This document shows, piece by piece, positions 1-11,734 of a DNA stretch of 64,000 nt. The DNA comes from Amphiura filiformis (Eukaryota; Echinodermata; Ophiuroidea; Amphilepidida; Amphiuridae). Under the pieces are notes generated by a model. It saw only the letters and a list, made by a program, of their open reading frames with translations. It did not search any database and had not been told where the DNA came from. The stretch spans positions 75,890,713 through 75,954,712 of the forward strand of contig NC_092628.1 in NCBI RefSeq assembly GCF_039555335.1, written 5' to 3'. Every line of letters starts with the position of its first letter. Position 1 is the stretch's first letter. The translations under genes were made by a program, and so were the position numbers.

Positions 1-30
1 GCATGGTTGGTTTCTGAAGTTGAACTTTAG

Positions 31-145
31 TTGTTGATTTTGCAAGTGATGATGTTGATTTTGCAAGTGATGATGTTGATTTTGCAAGTGATGATGTTGA
101 TTTTGCAAGTGATGATGTTGATTTTGCAAGTGCTGATGTTGCTAC
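31..145. repeat. 21-bp tandem minisatellite, about 5 copies
   Basis: The unit GTTGATTTTGCAAGTGATGA(T) is repeated head to tail with almost no change, and the last copy degrades into a GCTGATGTTGCTACTGC tail. The 21-bp period equals seven codons. On the minus strand it reads as a Gln/His/Asn-rich heptad, but a stop separates it from the neighbouring open frame, so coding use is not supported. Confidence 0.85.
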
Positions 146-168
146 TGCAGGAGGTAAAGATGTTGATT

Positions 169-462
169 TTACAGCTGCTGCAGCAAGAGGTGCTGAAGAT
201 TTCTTAATAAGCGAGTTAACAATTTACACTTTTGAAGGTCAAGGTCAATATCGTCAGAGTGTGGTAGGCCAAGAGAAATGATCAATTGTGTCGTTGGGAA
301 GTCCCGGATAAAGTTTGCAATAACGTAGTTCAGATTATGTAGTATAGCAACTGGTGTGGCATACTTCACATCATTTGTAATTTGATGAATTACCACAGCG
401 TCTGGTGTAAAGTCCAGATTTTGGAGGATGTGGCTAGCCTCTGGTAATGTGTAAGCTGGCAT
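169..462 (-). pseudogene. Possible SGNH/GDSL-like hydrolase fragment
   Basis: A 97-codon open frame with a region reading DAVVIHQITNDV followed about 35 residues later by PTTQLIISLGLPHSDD. That spacing and wording resemble the 'GTND ... ISxxxPRxDD' middle and late blocks of SGNH-fold domains carried by some invertebrate retroelements and orphan genes. The catalytic N-terminal GDS block is not present, so this is at best a C-terminal piece. Stops lie on both sides and it abuts a minisatellite. The family assignment is inference from short motifs; it could be a chance match. Confidence 0.3.
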
Positions 463-525
463 CTGTATAACCTCTGCACCAGGAAACAGATAACCTCTGC
501 ACCTGTGTAAACAGTATAAAAACTG

Positions 526-707
526 TTAAAGGCATACATTGGAATAACAGATGTGGAAATAGGAGTATAAACTGACCAGTAGATACAAGTTATAGTCCTA
601 CTGTATATGGCATATTGGATGGCCTACTCATTTTACCCTCTGGCCATGGGCTGGCCTGGTATCAGATCTTACCCAGGGAAAGATGACATTCCAATGTATG
701 CCTTTAA
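526..707. repeat. 182-bp MITE with about 20-bp inverted termini
   Basis: The left end TTAAAGGCATACATTGGAAT is matched inverted by ATTCCAATGTATGCCTTTAA at the right end. There is no coding capacity. TTAA at both edges would fit a piggyBac-type target duplication, although the TTAA could also be part of the terminal repeat. Confidence 0.7.
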
Positions 708-967
708 GGTAACTTAGGTAAGAATGCCTCCAGTCTTTGGCAGTACTGGTCTGTGGACAGTCAGCTGCTGAATTGTAACAGTCATAACTCCCTGGTTATT
801 ACTTATAAATTCAACTTGAATCATTGACTGAACACAAACAACAATCACACAAGACTGTACGGAATTTCACATACAATTGGCAATCATGATTATGGCAAAT
901 TTATTGTGGTTTAGCATTTTGGAATAGTACAGACACACTAAAACATTTTGCAATTTGATCACAATTA

Positions 968-1180
968 TTACGTGCAATGCTGTTCGATGTTGCCCTCCCC
1001 TTTTGGTTCCTCAACGATCCCCTCCACATTGCTAACAATCTGTCTTGTGACCCATTTCCCTACAAGTTCTGGTAGTACTGAATACTTAAAGAAATGTGTT
1101 ACTGCTGGAAGGTGACTCAGGAAAAATTCATCATCTCTGTATATAGAACATGATGTGCTCCATTTTGCATCTTTTAGCAC
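968..1180 (-). pseudogene. Fragment of a repeat-family protein (LPELVGKW block)
   Basis: The open frame reads LKDAKWSTSCSIYRDDEFF, then HFFKYSVLPELVGKW. I recognise this wording, from memory only, as a block found next to PHD-like fingers in a family of large uncharacterised invertebrate and fish proteins. The tandem-PHD segments at 13-18 kb may belong to the same kind of gene. There is no start, no complete domain, and no splice partner nearby, so it is an isolated exon or a relic. No function is assigned. Confidence 0.35.
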
Positions 1181-1199
1181 ACAATTATTTCCATTTTCA

Positions 1200-2570
1200 T
1201 CTGTACTTCCTTCCCCCTTTTAAATTTTTTTTGGGTGTGTTTACTTTCTCACCTTTTGCCCGTTTGCCGTAACTTTGCAGCTGCTACATATGCAGTCAGG
1301 GATCTTTAATATTAGGTTTTTTCTTTCTGATTTCATCAATAGCTGCATAGACTACCCCGTAGTCCACTTACCCATTGTGCATACTCTGGATATTGTATTT
1401 AAGCTTAAAACTCTGATTTAATTAATGTGTGCACAATTGATAGATTTTTACATCTGATCAGTCACCCTACTCCCTCTGTTTGTTAGCTTCCCAAGTGGAC
1501 TACTGACATTGCCTTGCGGTTAAGATTTTTAACACGGGACTCTATGGAGAGTTAGGCCAATTTCTGGCCTAACTAAAATTGGCGATGATGTAATGCAATA
1601 AATGCATCTTTAAATGGATCTGCCTTGTGATTGGTCGCCCATACCTCGCTATGGTTTAAATCGTCTGGGCCAGCGCCATTACACCGTAAACAACTGTCTG
1701 TGGTATTAGCGGCGCTTTTTGTGTTGACGTGAAAGTTAATCTCTCATCAAACATCTAGCTGCACTTGTGGTTAATGGACTGATAAACAAGTATGCTTGAC
1801 AGTGTGTTTTTAGAGAGCAAAGTCCAGGGGTAAAGTTCTGCTTACAATTCAAAGTTCATAGTCGAATTTCGGGGTTCGCTATTAATAAACTGGTAGATTC
1901 CAAAATCAGAATTGTTCAGTATTAAAGTGAGCCGTTATAATTATGCACGATAATGTTGCATTCAATTACTTTTATTGTCACTAATCGTCTGATATTTTTA
2001 ACTCTTTATGACCATTTTACTATTGAATACTTTAATTTTAATAAACATCAGTAGGGCCTATAATTTTGAGTTCAACGAAATGGGTTCATCATGACTAATA
2101 ATAACATATTTTTAATAAAATTCGACTATGGCATAGTCTAATAGCTGCACCCCCTTTAATATTTACAATGTGTGTCCAACGATCACTGCTTTTATCAATA
2201 TAAAACATGGCCCACGTTTACTTTTGCCGCAAGGCTTGACTGTTGTGGACGTCTTATCTGGATTCACCACAGCAACTGTATGACGTGGATGGCAGCTCCA
2301 TCTGCTGGTAACTGGAGTTCTTCTGCTTTGTGTTGTTTAGTGTCCTATTGTACAGAAAAAATGTTAAATTTTGTTACGCATTTAATACAGATACAAATCT
2401 TCAATGCAAATATGGTAACTTTTTCTGCCACTCAATCTCAAATTTAAGCCAGGTTTCAACATTATGGCCTTTTTCAAACAGACAACTGTGTATATGCTTG
2501 ACATATGCACAATAATTATTATTCTCTTTTATCTATTTCTGTGCAGAATATTAATTACCATTTTCAATTG
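1200..2570. other. No gene seen; one short perfect hairpin
   Basis: This stretch is AT-rich with no sustained coding signal on either strand. The only structure I see is a 10-bp-arm hairpin at 1550-1574 (AGTTAGGCCA / TGGCCTAACT). Weak copies of GTAGTCCACTT near 1360 and AAGTGGACTAC near 1493 are inverted to each other and may mark a decayed element. Confidence 0.5.
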
Positions 2571-2574
2571 ACGG

Positions 2575-2825
2575 TGATTCAACACCGGGTGTGGTGGCTA
2601 GCTCCATCTCGTTCTCCATGGCAGCTGTTAGTTTCTTCTTGCTGGCCTTCTTCATTGATTCCACCTCTGCCCTATTGGCAGCTGCTACCCTTCCTTTCTC
2701 TCAGGCGGCTTCCATCATTGACATCCACAGCTTCCATCTTTTTTCTCTCCTTGGGACATTTTTCAGTGTTACATAACACTGTGGTTCTATGGGCTTCAGC
2801 TGGGTTGGATTGGGTCGCTCATCAT
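2575..2825 (-). pseudogene. Charged helical coding relic
   Basis: The minus strand is open with protein-like composition: ERPNPTQLKPIEPQCYVTL, then a stop, then NRAEVESMKKASKKK and ENEMELATTPG. The Lys/Glu/Ala-rich segment would form a helix or coiled coil. It lies downstream, in the same orientation, of the integrase relic at 2.9-3.2 kb, so it may be the retroelement tail or a flanking exon. No family is recognised. Confidence 0.25.
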
Positions 2826-2909
2826 CTTCATCATGCAATTGTATAAATAGATGCTTGACCACTTAATGCCTTTCTGCAGTAACTCCGCATTAATATGGGC
2901 ATGATTCAT

Positions 2910-3220
2910 TTCTCTATCTCAGCCTTCAGTACTCTCTGCACTCCTATTAGGTTGGTGCCATTATCTGATCTCATCTCCTTCACCTGACCTCGTCTTGAAA
3001 TGAATCTATGAATGTCATTGATGCATGAATCAGTATCTAGGGACTGCCCTCTCCAGATGCACCGCTCTTGTTGTCATGCACTATACCAATGAATGGTGGT
3101 TCTTCTGGTAGGATGCGTTCTTCAGGCAAATCTGCCATCTTCTGTTGTTGAACCCGTCCTCTCTGCTTTCTGCACAGTATACACTTACTGATTATTCTTC
3201 TGGCAGCAGAGTTGACTTTG
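2910..3220 (-). pseudogene. BEL/Pao-type retrotransposon integrase relic
   Basis: Integrases insert retroelement cDNA. Here a Cys pair in ISKCILCRKQRG is followed by QQKMADLPEERILPEEPPF, typical of the segment between the zinc-binding and catalytic domains of BEL/Pao integrases. Further on comes FISRRGQVKEMRSDNGTN, the block carrying the second catalytic aspartate. Between them an internal deletion and frame changes have removed the first Asp block, and a stop follows the second. No reverse transcriptase or LTR is visible. It is therefore a dead fragment. The class call rests on motif wording I know for BEL/Pao, not on a search. Confidence 0.6.
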
Positions 3221-3229
3221 ATGATTCAA

Positions 3230-3760
3230 TACCTCTTCCGACTTCTTCCTCTTAACTCCAAACTGATTCTGCCATGACTTTATCTTTCTGAGTATAACAT
3301 CGGCCCTTAGGCCTAGCTTTATTCAATTAAATTTGAGATTGTAAAAAATCATTAAGTACTGGCCTATTTTTTATGCCATCTAATGATGTTTTCCCTTTAA
3401 GCTTAGCTAGTTCTTTTGCCAACTCTGTCACCTTATGTTTTTGTTTAGACATGCTACGCTTATGACACATTCTCTGTTGACTCATCCTCTTCTTGAGTCT
3501 CTGACTTCTTTCTGCAATGGGTGTGCGTGGCCAGAGACTGATGTTTTTTAAACTTCTGCTTGATATCCAGTATATTTACCGGACATGTTGCCAGTCCCAG
3601 TATATGTCTGAGCTCTCAGGTTTGTAATTGGTCGCTGCAGTCTAATAACAAAAAGTGTTCTTTAAATTAGCAAAGCTATAGAAATCTTCTTAGCTTCATA
3701 GACATAAATTTTATGACAATTTGGAACTCAATTTCAAAAAATATAATTGCACCCTGGCTG
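3230..3760. other. No gene seen
   Basis: This sequence lies between the integrase relic and the satellite. It has no open frame with coding character and no clear terminal repeats. Confidence 0.4.
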
Positions 3761-3904
3761 AAATTTGATACACTTTTGATACACCACTTTTGATACGTAT
3801 GAAATAAAAGGCTTTGAATTGGAACCCTCATTTCATACACTTTTATGTATCAAAACTGTATCAAATTAACATTGCATACACATTTTATACATATCAAAAG
3901 TGTA
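3760..3904. repeat. Irregular TATCAAA-rich leader of the satellite
   Basis: Both GTATCAAA and TTTGATAC words occur in mixed order here, without the fixed 116-bp period that begins next. It looks like the edge from which the array grew or into which it decayed. Confidence 0.6.
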
Positions 3905-5760
3905 TCAAATGCCAAGATAATGTATCAAAAAGTATCAAATGAAATGTATCCTTTCATTTCATACATATTTGATACATAATTATATCAAAAGTGTATCAAA
4001 TAAGTAACTGTATCAAATCAGGGTTCCAATTTAAACTGTATCAAATTAGCGTTCAAATTGTTATCCTTTCATTTCATACACATTTCATACATAATTTATA
4101 TCAAAAGTGTATCGAATATGTTACTGTATCAAATGAGGGTTCCAATTTAAACTGTATCAAATTAGCATTGAAATTTTTATCCTTTCATTTCATACACATT
4201 TCATTCATAATTTATATCAAAAGTGTATTGAATATGTTACTGTATCAAATCAGGGTTCCAATTTAAACTGTATCAAATTAGCGTTCAAATTTTTATCCTT
4301 TCATTTCATACACATTTCATACATCATTTATATCAAAAGTGTATCGAATATGTTACTGTATCAAATGAGGGTTCCAATTTAAACTGTATCAAATTAGCAT
4401 TGAAATTTTTATCCTTTCATTTCATACACATTTCATACATAATTTATATCAAAAGTGTATCGAATATGTTACTGTATCAAATGAGGGTTCCAATTTAAAC
4501 TGTATCAAATTTTCGTTGAAATTTTTATCCTTTCATTTCATACACATTTCATACATAATTTATATCAAAAGTGTATTGAATATGTTACTGTATCAAATGA
4601 GGGTTCCAATTTAAACTGTATCAAATTTGCGTTCAAATTTTTATCCTTTCATTTCATACACATTTCATACATAATTTATATCAAAAGTGTATCGAATATG
4701 TTACTGTATCAAATGAGGGTTCCAATTTAAACTGTATCAAATTTGCGTTCAAATTTTATCCTTTCATTTCATACACATTTCATACATAATTTATATCAAA
4801 AGTGTATCGAATATGTTACTGTATCAAATGAGGGTTCCAATTTAAACTGTATCAAATTTATGTTCAAATTTTTATCCTTTCATTTCATACACATTTCATA
4901 CATAATTTATATCAAAAGTGTATCGAATATGTTACTGTATCAAATGAGGGTTCCAATTTAAAGTGTATCAAATTAGCGTTCAAATTTTATCCTTTCATTT
5001 CATACACATTTCATACATAATTATATCAAAAGTGTATGAAATATGTAACTGTATCAAATCAGGGTTCCAATTTAAACTGTATCAAATTAGCGTTGAAATT
5101 TTTATCCTTTCATTTCATACACATTTCATACATAATTTATATCAAAAGTGTATCGAATATGTTACTGTATCAAATGAGGGTTCCAATTTAAACTGTATCA
5201 AATTAGCGTTGAAATTTTTATCCTTTCATTTCATACACATTTCATACATAATTATATCAAAAGTGTATGAAATATGTAACTGTATCAAATCAGCGTTCCA
5301 ATTTAAACTGTATCAAATTAGCGTTCAAATTTTATCCTTTCATTTCATACACATTTCATACATAATTATATCAAAAGTGTATGAAATATGTAACTGTATC
5401 AAATCAGGGTTCCAATTTAAACTGTATCAAATTAGCGTTGAAATTTTTATCCTTTCATTTCATACACATTTCATACATAATTTATATCAAAAGTGTATCG
5501 AATATGTTACTGTATCAAATCAGCGTTCCAATTTAAACTATCAAATTAGCGTTGAAATTTTGATCCTTTCATTTCATACACATTTCATACATAATTATAT
5601 CAAAAGTGTATCAAATATGTCACTGTATGAAATCAGCGTGCCAATTTAAACTGTATCAAATTAGCATTGAAATTCTTATCCTTTCATTTTATACACATTT
5701 TATACATAATTATATCAAAAGTGTATCAATATGTCACTGTATCAAATCAGCGCCCAATTC
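3905..5760 (+). repeat. 116-bp satellite array, about 15 copies
   Basis: The marker word GGGTTCC (GCGTTCC in some units) recurs at about 4021, 4137, 4253, 4369, 4485, 4601, 4717, 4832, 4948, 5062, 5178, 5293, 5407 and 5523, giving a period of 113-116 bp. Each unit carries several TATCAAA words, a CATTTCATACACATTTCATA block and CCAATTTAAACTGTATCAAA. Because 116 is not a multiple of three, the long open frames crossing it (for example a 228-codon one at 4963) drift through frames and are low-complexity artefacts, not genes. Units differ by a few substitutions and 1-2 bp indels, as expected for a recently homogenised satellite. Confidence 0.92.
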
Positions 5761-5764
5761 TAAT

Positions 5765-6045
5765 GCTGGCCAGCTGGACCGCCCTATTTTTGATACATGC
5801 CATTTGATACACTTTTGATACAGTTTTTTATACACTTTTGATACACTTTTGATAGTTTTTTGATACACTTTTGATACTTTTTTTGATACACTTTTGATAG
5901 TTTTTGATACACTTTTCATACAGTTTTTTATACACTTTTGATACAGTTTTGATACAGATACAGTTTTTTATACACTTTTGATACAGTTTTGATACACTTT
6001 TGATTCAGTTTTTTATACACTTTTGATACAGTTTTTCAAATTTCA
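5765..6045 (-). repeat. Short-period TTTGATACACTT array, inverted orientation
   Basis: Words such as TTTTGATACACTTTTGATAC repeat with an 11-22 bp period. They are the reverse complement of the core words of the 116-bp array on the left, so the orientation flips at about 5765. Runs of T between words grade into a simple repeat. Confidence 0.85.
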
Positions 6046-6734
6046 AAATTGGTCCAATCAAGCTCAAATTCAACAAGAATTATCCGTACATGATCTAAAC
6101 ATATTTGCAAACATTAGTGACCCCAAAGTGAAGGGGTCAAAGGTCAAATTTTGAAATTAGTCTAATCAAGCTCAAATTCAACACTGCCCTCTACTGCTAA
6201 TGCTGACCTCTAGCACTTTCCCCCATCACGGAGCAGCTCAATGCACTTTCCCCTATCAACTTTCAAAATTACAACGCAATAGGATAAATGTGTGAGAAAG
6301 TCTTGCAAAAAAGAAGCAAAACCCAACCAAAATGGAACATACATACATCAGAAGGCCTGCTTGGAATGCAGTGCTTGTCACTGAAGTTGTTACCCTCAAT
6401 AAAGAGACAAAAAGGCTACCAATAACATCTACTATACAGGCATGTGCTATATTCATGCTTAATACATATACATTGAGGCCCTATATATTATAGTAAGCTT
6501 ACCTTATCAGAACAAAGTCAGATATTTCCTCTTTAATCACAGTCCCTGATTACAACTACATTGTAACCTAATGTGCAGTCTACAAGCATGTTTGTATCGT
6601 CATCATGATAAATAAAACACCATAATTTGCTCTAAAATACAGTACATTTCCAAATGCAAATCCTGGTGTTAACTGCATACATGCCACATGGGCAAATTTG
6701 AAAATGATGAGTCATTATCTAGACATGTGATCAG
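6046..6734. other. Non-satellite island inside the satellite
   Basis: This island is ordinary AT-rich sequence with no gene. It begins with two copies (about 6046-6076 and 6155-6183) of a short block containing CCAATCAAGCTCAAATTCAA or TCTAATCAAGCTCAAATTCA. The 6256-6456 minus-strand frame has no coding features I trust. Confidence 0.5.
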
Positions 6735-7380
6735 TTATTGATACAGTTTTGATACACTACAAAAGGTCAGTTTATGAAAGCCCAATTTGATACACTTTTG
6801 ATATACCTCTAGCCACCCAAAATAAACTAAGTCCAATTTAATACGCTTTTGATACACTAAAAAACAGGCAAAGTCCAATTTAATACACTTTTGATACACT
6901 GTATGCAGCCAGAATTTGACTAAGTCCAATTTGATACACTTTTGATATACCTCTAGACACCAAAAATTAACTAAGTTCAATTTGATACACTTTACATACA
7001 CTAAAAAACAGGCAAAGTCCAATTTAATACACTTTTGATACACTGTATGCAGCCAGAATTTGACTAAGTCCAATTTGATACACTTTTGATATACATCTAG
7101 CACCAAAAAGTTCACTTTGATACACTTTACATACACTGAAAAACTGCAAAGTTCAATTTGATACACTTTTGATACACCACAAGCATGGCCAAAATTAACT
7201 AAGTTCAAATTTGATACACTTTTGATACATTTTTGATACAGTTAGGTGGTATTTGATACAGTTTTGATACCTTATATTTTCAGTTGATACATTTTCAATA
7301 CACCTTTTGTATATCAAAACTGTATTAAATTGCTGTTTGATACAGTTTTAATACACTTTTGATACACTTCTTGCTGTATA
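6735..7380 (-). repeat. Second inverted TTTGATACACTT array with a higher-order unit
   Basis: Blocks of about 57-60 bp, each starting GTCCAATTTGATACACTTTT, alternate spacer types (ACTAAAAAACAGGCAAAGTC; GTATGCAGCCAGAATTTGAC; CTCTAGACACCAAAAATTAA). They form a roughly 170-bp higher-order repeat seen about twice. All words are in the orientation opposite to the 3.9-5.8 kb array. The 157-codon minus-strand open frame is a by-product of this repetition. Confidence 0.85.
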
Positions 7381-8071
7381 GAATTTCTGCTAGGGCAGAA
7401 ACCTCACAAAAGGAATCAGGAAGGGATGTGAAACATATTTTTTCATTTTGCCTAATGATAGCAAATGGAATTAGTAAGTGTGGTTATGACCAGGATCTGT
7501 GTGAAGACCTATCAGAAACAAAATCACTGATACAACAAGAGCACCAATCATGAATCCTGACAATGTATGATTTATACCTATTAGGGCTTGACTTTTACAC
7601 ACGCCCGCACGCCAATGGTGTGTAATTTTGCTGTTGGGCATGTAACTTTCTAAAAGTACATGCCCGGCTGGCGTGTGACATTTTGACACTCATTGGTAAA
7701 TCTAGGTGTAAATAACAAACAAGCAAACTTCTTTTTACTTCAAATTAATTATGTATTCAACAACTCTTCCTATACCTTTATACAGGAGTCAACCATTGTT
7801 AATCCGTGATGAACCCACACTTTTACTGCAGCGTATACACGATCGCGTGCGAGAATATGTGTTACGCGAGAGCGCGTAAAATTTGTCATGTCTGGAACCT
7901 TTGTGCGTATGCAAGCTTAAAAGTTGAATTCAGTATTTATCAGGTAGCGGCTAAACATTGCAGTTTTATTCTGTAGTTTTATCCCAGTTTTGTTGCTAAT
8001 TTTAACAGAGCAATCGTCGAAGTTTTTGTAATGAAATAATCCATGAATAATACGATCTTTAGCTTCTTTTC
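7381..8071. other. No gene seen
   Basis: Mixed sequence without a convincing coding frame. Around 7590-7680 the words GGCATGTAACTT and ACATGCCCGGC appear in a loosely symmetrical arrangement. A CpG-containing patch lies at 7830-7880. Confidence 0.4.
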
Positions 8072-8222
8072 GGATTCAATTGTGTTTCACCGTTGTTCAT
8101 CACCGTTTAACAACTCGCGTCGGTAGCGTCTGCGTGGTTTACTTCGCCGAAGCTAAACCACGCAGACGACGCTGCCGCATCGTTAAACGGTGATGAACAA
8201 CGGTGAAACATGATTGAATCCC
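8072..8222. repeat. 151-bp near-perfect palindrome
   Basis: The left arm starts GGATTCAAT and contains CACCGTTGTTCATCACCG; the right arm contains the exact reverse complement and ends ATTGAATCC. The arms are about 68 bp with a small loop around CTTCGCCGAAG. The inner part is GC-rich, including TGCGTGGTTTA. It could extrude as a cruciform or be a hairpin MITE. Confidence 0.88.
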
Positions 8223-8691
8223 TAAGCCTGCACTTTGCAAAACAACATTTACCTTAGCATTTTACGGCAATGGGAAATTCCCTTGCTTGTTGAATTCTCG
8301 CTTGAAATTAATTAACAATAACGATACCCCATACTTTGCACTTCACATCTAATGGTACGGTAATTAGTTAACTGCTACATGTATTAAACTTAACAGACTA
8401 TCTTCTTCTTTTTTGCATTTATTGTAACATTATTCCAGGACAAATTTGACCTTGTAAAATGTCTGTTTTTTAGAGTTACACAGCAAAAAAGTTACTCGCC
8501 AGACTGGCTTGTGCCATAATGTTGAGCCTGATACTTACCAAACATCGGCCTTTACTGGCTCAACATGTGGAGTAATATTATCATCTCCAACACCACCCTG
8601 TGCACTACCGCTTTCCAAATCATCTGGCGCACCGCTTTCAATTACAATACTGCAGGAAATAAGTCAAAAAAGCTACTGATCACATTTATAT

Positions 8692-9127
8692 TAAAGCCAT
8701 ATTATAACATTTGCTGAGGAGAACGCCCTCGAACAAAATTTAAATTCTGTTTTTTAAATGATTGTAATGTACTTTAGTCAATACAGATATTCTGCAAAAA
8801 TCAAGACTTTACGTGCTGTAGTTTTGTCAAAATCCGAGATTTTGAATAAAACACTGGAACCGTCGTTTTATTATTACGGTGGAAATATTAGTCGAACATG
8901 TATGTACATTACGTACACGAGTGCGGGATACACATACACACACATGCCAGAAGATCGTACCATGTTACAACCGCGGGAGTAACATGCACTGGCGCTAGTA
9001 GTAAATTCCAATTTTCTATGCTTTACTTCACTTGTTCGGCTAAAAATTAAAAGGGGACATATCTAAGCTAACATTTTATGGAAAATAAATACTAATCTAT
9101 TTTTACAGAAATGTTATAATATGGCTT
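8692..9127. repeat. 436-bp element with about 22-bp terminal inverted repeats
   Basis: The left end TAAAGCCATATTATAACATT is matched inverted by AATGTTATAATATGGCTTA at the right end. The left 150 bp (TTTGCTGAGGAGAACGCCCT ... GTGCTGTAGTTTT) recurs in diverged form at about 52,765-52,915 inside a THG1L intron. There is no coding capacity. Confidence 0.7.
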
Positions 9128-9289
9128 ACCTATAAGTTTTTAACATAAAATGTCGTCCCTTTCAAACATTCATGCATAAAGAACATGTAAATGTTCCTTG
9201 TAAATGTGACTAATTCCTCATAAAATTACTGACATTCTATACACAGTGATTTTGGTAGTTTACAGTGTTTTTATTAATGATAATCATCA

Positions 9290-9560
9290 TGATCATGTAA
9301 TAAATTGATATCAAATGAGAGATCCTATTTTTGCCAGTAACATACTGAAATTAGGCGTTCCAAATCGGTGTATTTCCGAAGATATGATCAAAAAACTGTT
9401 GAATTAGTCTAAAATATGGTATACCACATTTCAGACTAAATCAACAGTTTCTTGATGCTTTCTCCGGAGATATACCAATTTGGAACGCCTAATTTCAGCA
9501 TGTTAATGAGAAAAATGGAGCTTTCACCTGATACCAAAATCAGCATTTTGATGGGGTAAA
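9290..9560. repeat. About 270-bp palindromic MITE
   Basis: The arms share GAAATTAGGCGTTCCAAAT and AACTGTTGA on the left, and their complements on the right. The symmetry centre is near 9,420. Outer parts of the arms (TGATATCAAATGAGAG / CACCTGATACCAAAATC) are more diverged, suggesting an old insertion. Confidence 0.8.
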
Positions 9561-10500
9561 GTATAGGGATGAGGTTGTCAATCAGGTTACCCACCTTAAA
9601 GCTAAGAAGAAAATTGTATGTTTTTTAAATAATTTGAAACCTAGATGTCTATAAGTATATAATTTGATGTGTCTGGTTCTTTTAACATGATTAAAATACA
9701 TATCATAAACATTTTTAGTGTCCTGTAATGCATTGGTTTTAATAAATAGTGCATTTGTTTTGATAAACATTTGAATACCTCAATACAAAACGCATCCAAT
9801 TCCATAATTTGGCCAAATTGCTGCTTATACATATGCCTATCATGTGTATAAAAGAACAACACAAATCCACCCTCTATTTGCGTCTATTGAGCATGTGAAA
9901 TCCAAAAACCACACAAATCCAGGACGTGTGCAAGCATTATTATAGTGTCCTCACAACAGGGCAAAATGGCTGACGTGATAAATTGAGGTGAGAGCAACAG
10001 TGATGACTAAATAAGTGGTAAAAAAATGCAGAAATGAAGCTGAATGGGAACAGAACAAGGAAAACAAAAACTGTTAAGCATATCCTGCAATAATTTGCAT
10101 AGGGATGAACCAGTTGTTATTGACATCTCATGGGCATCTCATATAGCCCAACACACTCTTCTTTGACATCAAATGAGTTACCGCCACCACACTCTTCATA
10201 TAATTAAATATAGTGGTCAAAATGTCATTTAATATTTGTCATAATTTCTGAGGACGATATGACATAATATGTTAGTATTTCATTTGTATTAATTATTAAT
10301 TATATATATATAAGGATATTTATAAAAAGGATAACATTGTCCATATTTCTTGTAGAACTTAAGAGGGCCACATGCAAAATGCGTTTTGGATCATGGAGGC
10401 TAGTATAACAAGATCAAAAACCCATCATATGTGCGGCTGCTCATGCTCGGGTTTGGTTCTTCTCTTGTTCTTCTCTTCGGGGAATTGTGGTGGCTAAACT
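9561..10500. other. No gene seen
   Basis: AT-rich sequence with a short alternating TATATATATA run near 10,303. Open frames are short and lack protein-like composition. Confidence 0.4.
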
Positions 10501-10524
10501 TGACGTTGTTGTAGGCCTACTTGG

Positions 10525-10855
10525 TTACCATCCTCTCGAGGTCAAGGTTTGCTGCTGGGAAGTTGTACCTGTTGGCCAAATTTTGGGACCAGGTTGCGTT
10601 TGCCGTCTCATCAGCAAAAGCGTAGCAGCATTTAAAATCCTTACCCACTCCAACTCCCCGATGCTTCTATTTGCTGCAGGTGAAAAGCCTTGACTCGGTC
10701 TCACTGTATTTCTGGGTAAATTCTTTGACCCTCTCTCTGTACTTTTCTTTCTTTCCAATATCTCTCTTCCCGTGTGGGTAGTGCTGGCCTACCAGAAATA
10801 GGGCACTGATCATGCCCTGTTGGAACGACCTGTTCATTTGTGATATACGGGCCAA
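10525..10855 (-). pseudogene. Frameshifted coding relic, family not recognised
   Basis: Two overlapping minus-strand frames carry protein-like text: REKYRERVKEFTQKYSETES-like wording upstream, and NRSIGELEWVRILNAATLLL downstream. The hand-over between frames near 10,680 suggests a single-base change in one ancestral coding segment. No domain is identified. It may be part of the same dead gene as the fragment at 10,986-11,171. Confidence 0.22.
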
Positions 10856-10985
10856 TTACTGGTCCATGTAATTCCCATGGATTGCACGCAAGCCGCCTGA
10901 GTATTGAACAAGATATTGAATTGTTTTATTTATAGGCCTATACCACCAAATCGTGCCATTGTAAATTTGTAATATTTCAGATAAC

Positions 10986-11171
10986 TTAGCCCAGGTCTTT
11001 AATTAAAACATTCCTCTCACCTTGGATTCTGTGATTCTCCTTCTCCATGGTGTAGTCTAAGGACACATTGCCTCTGCCACCGGTTATGTTGGCGGTGCGG
11101 TTCCGCACCATATTGTGCTGCAATCTGGTAGGAAGCCATCCATTGACACCTATATTGTAATAGAGTAACAT
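10986..11171 (-). pseudogene. Possible DUF6589-type fragment
   Basis: The frame contains RTANITGGRGNVSLDYTMEK followed by NHRIQ and LIKDLG. The order 'N..GG.G.N..LD..ME..NR......I..LG' is the C-terminal signature I associate with DUF6589 proteins, which are common as multicopy genes in marine invertebrates. Only about 40 residues match, and a stop follows. Tentative. Confidence 0.3.
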
Positions 11172-11734
11172 GAAACAAATTTAAGTTCTGTGTCATGTCA
11201 CTCTCTTAATTTGTCGTTCATGGAAATCTTTGGCTTTACAATCATGAATTTAAAAATGTAAAAAGTCAAGTGCGCCTCCTTACACAACCCATTTGCGAGT
11301 TCAATTTCAACGCAACTTTATCACCAATTCCATGTCAAAACGACGGACTTTGCTCAAGTCTATAAAGTTTTTAGTTATACAGCAAGGAAATGGAGTGTGT
11401 GCTCCGTACAATAGACTAGGTGCAAGACTTGTACAGTAGCCACTGATACTTTTACTACTTTTTAAATGTATACGGGAAAAAGAAATGATAATAAATGTTC
11501 ATATCCTATAAATGGATTTAAAATGTTTCATTTGTTAGATATTCATGTTATTAGTGTGCATATACTTGCTAATAATCGATGAGCTAGAGTGAAGTAGTTG
11601 GTGTTGTTATTATTCAACCCATGCAGTTTGAGCAATTTTCCAAATGTTGATCAATGCATCTTAATGACATAATATTAGAAACCTGAGCCATGTGGTGAAT
11701 CTGCTGTATTCTTGAACTGCGTCTATCTGTGTTG
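11172..11734. other. No gene seen
   Basis: Ordinary AT-rich sequence with no clear repeat ends or coding frame. Confidence 0.35.

Noticed and set aside
4963..5649. 228-codon plus-strand open frame
   Set aside because: It lies wholly in the 116-bp satellite; the period is not a multiple of three and the protein is a low-complexity repeat.
6735..7208. 157-codon minus-strand open frame
   Set aside because: A by-product of the TTTGATACACTT array; residues repeat YQKCIKLD with no domain.
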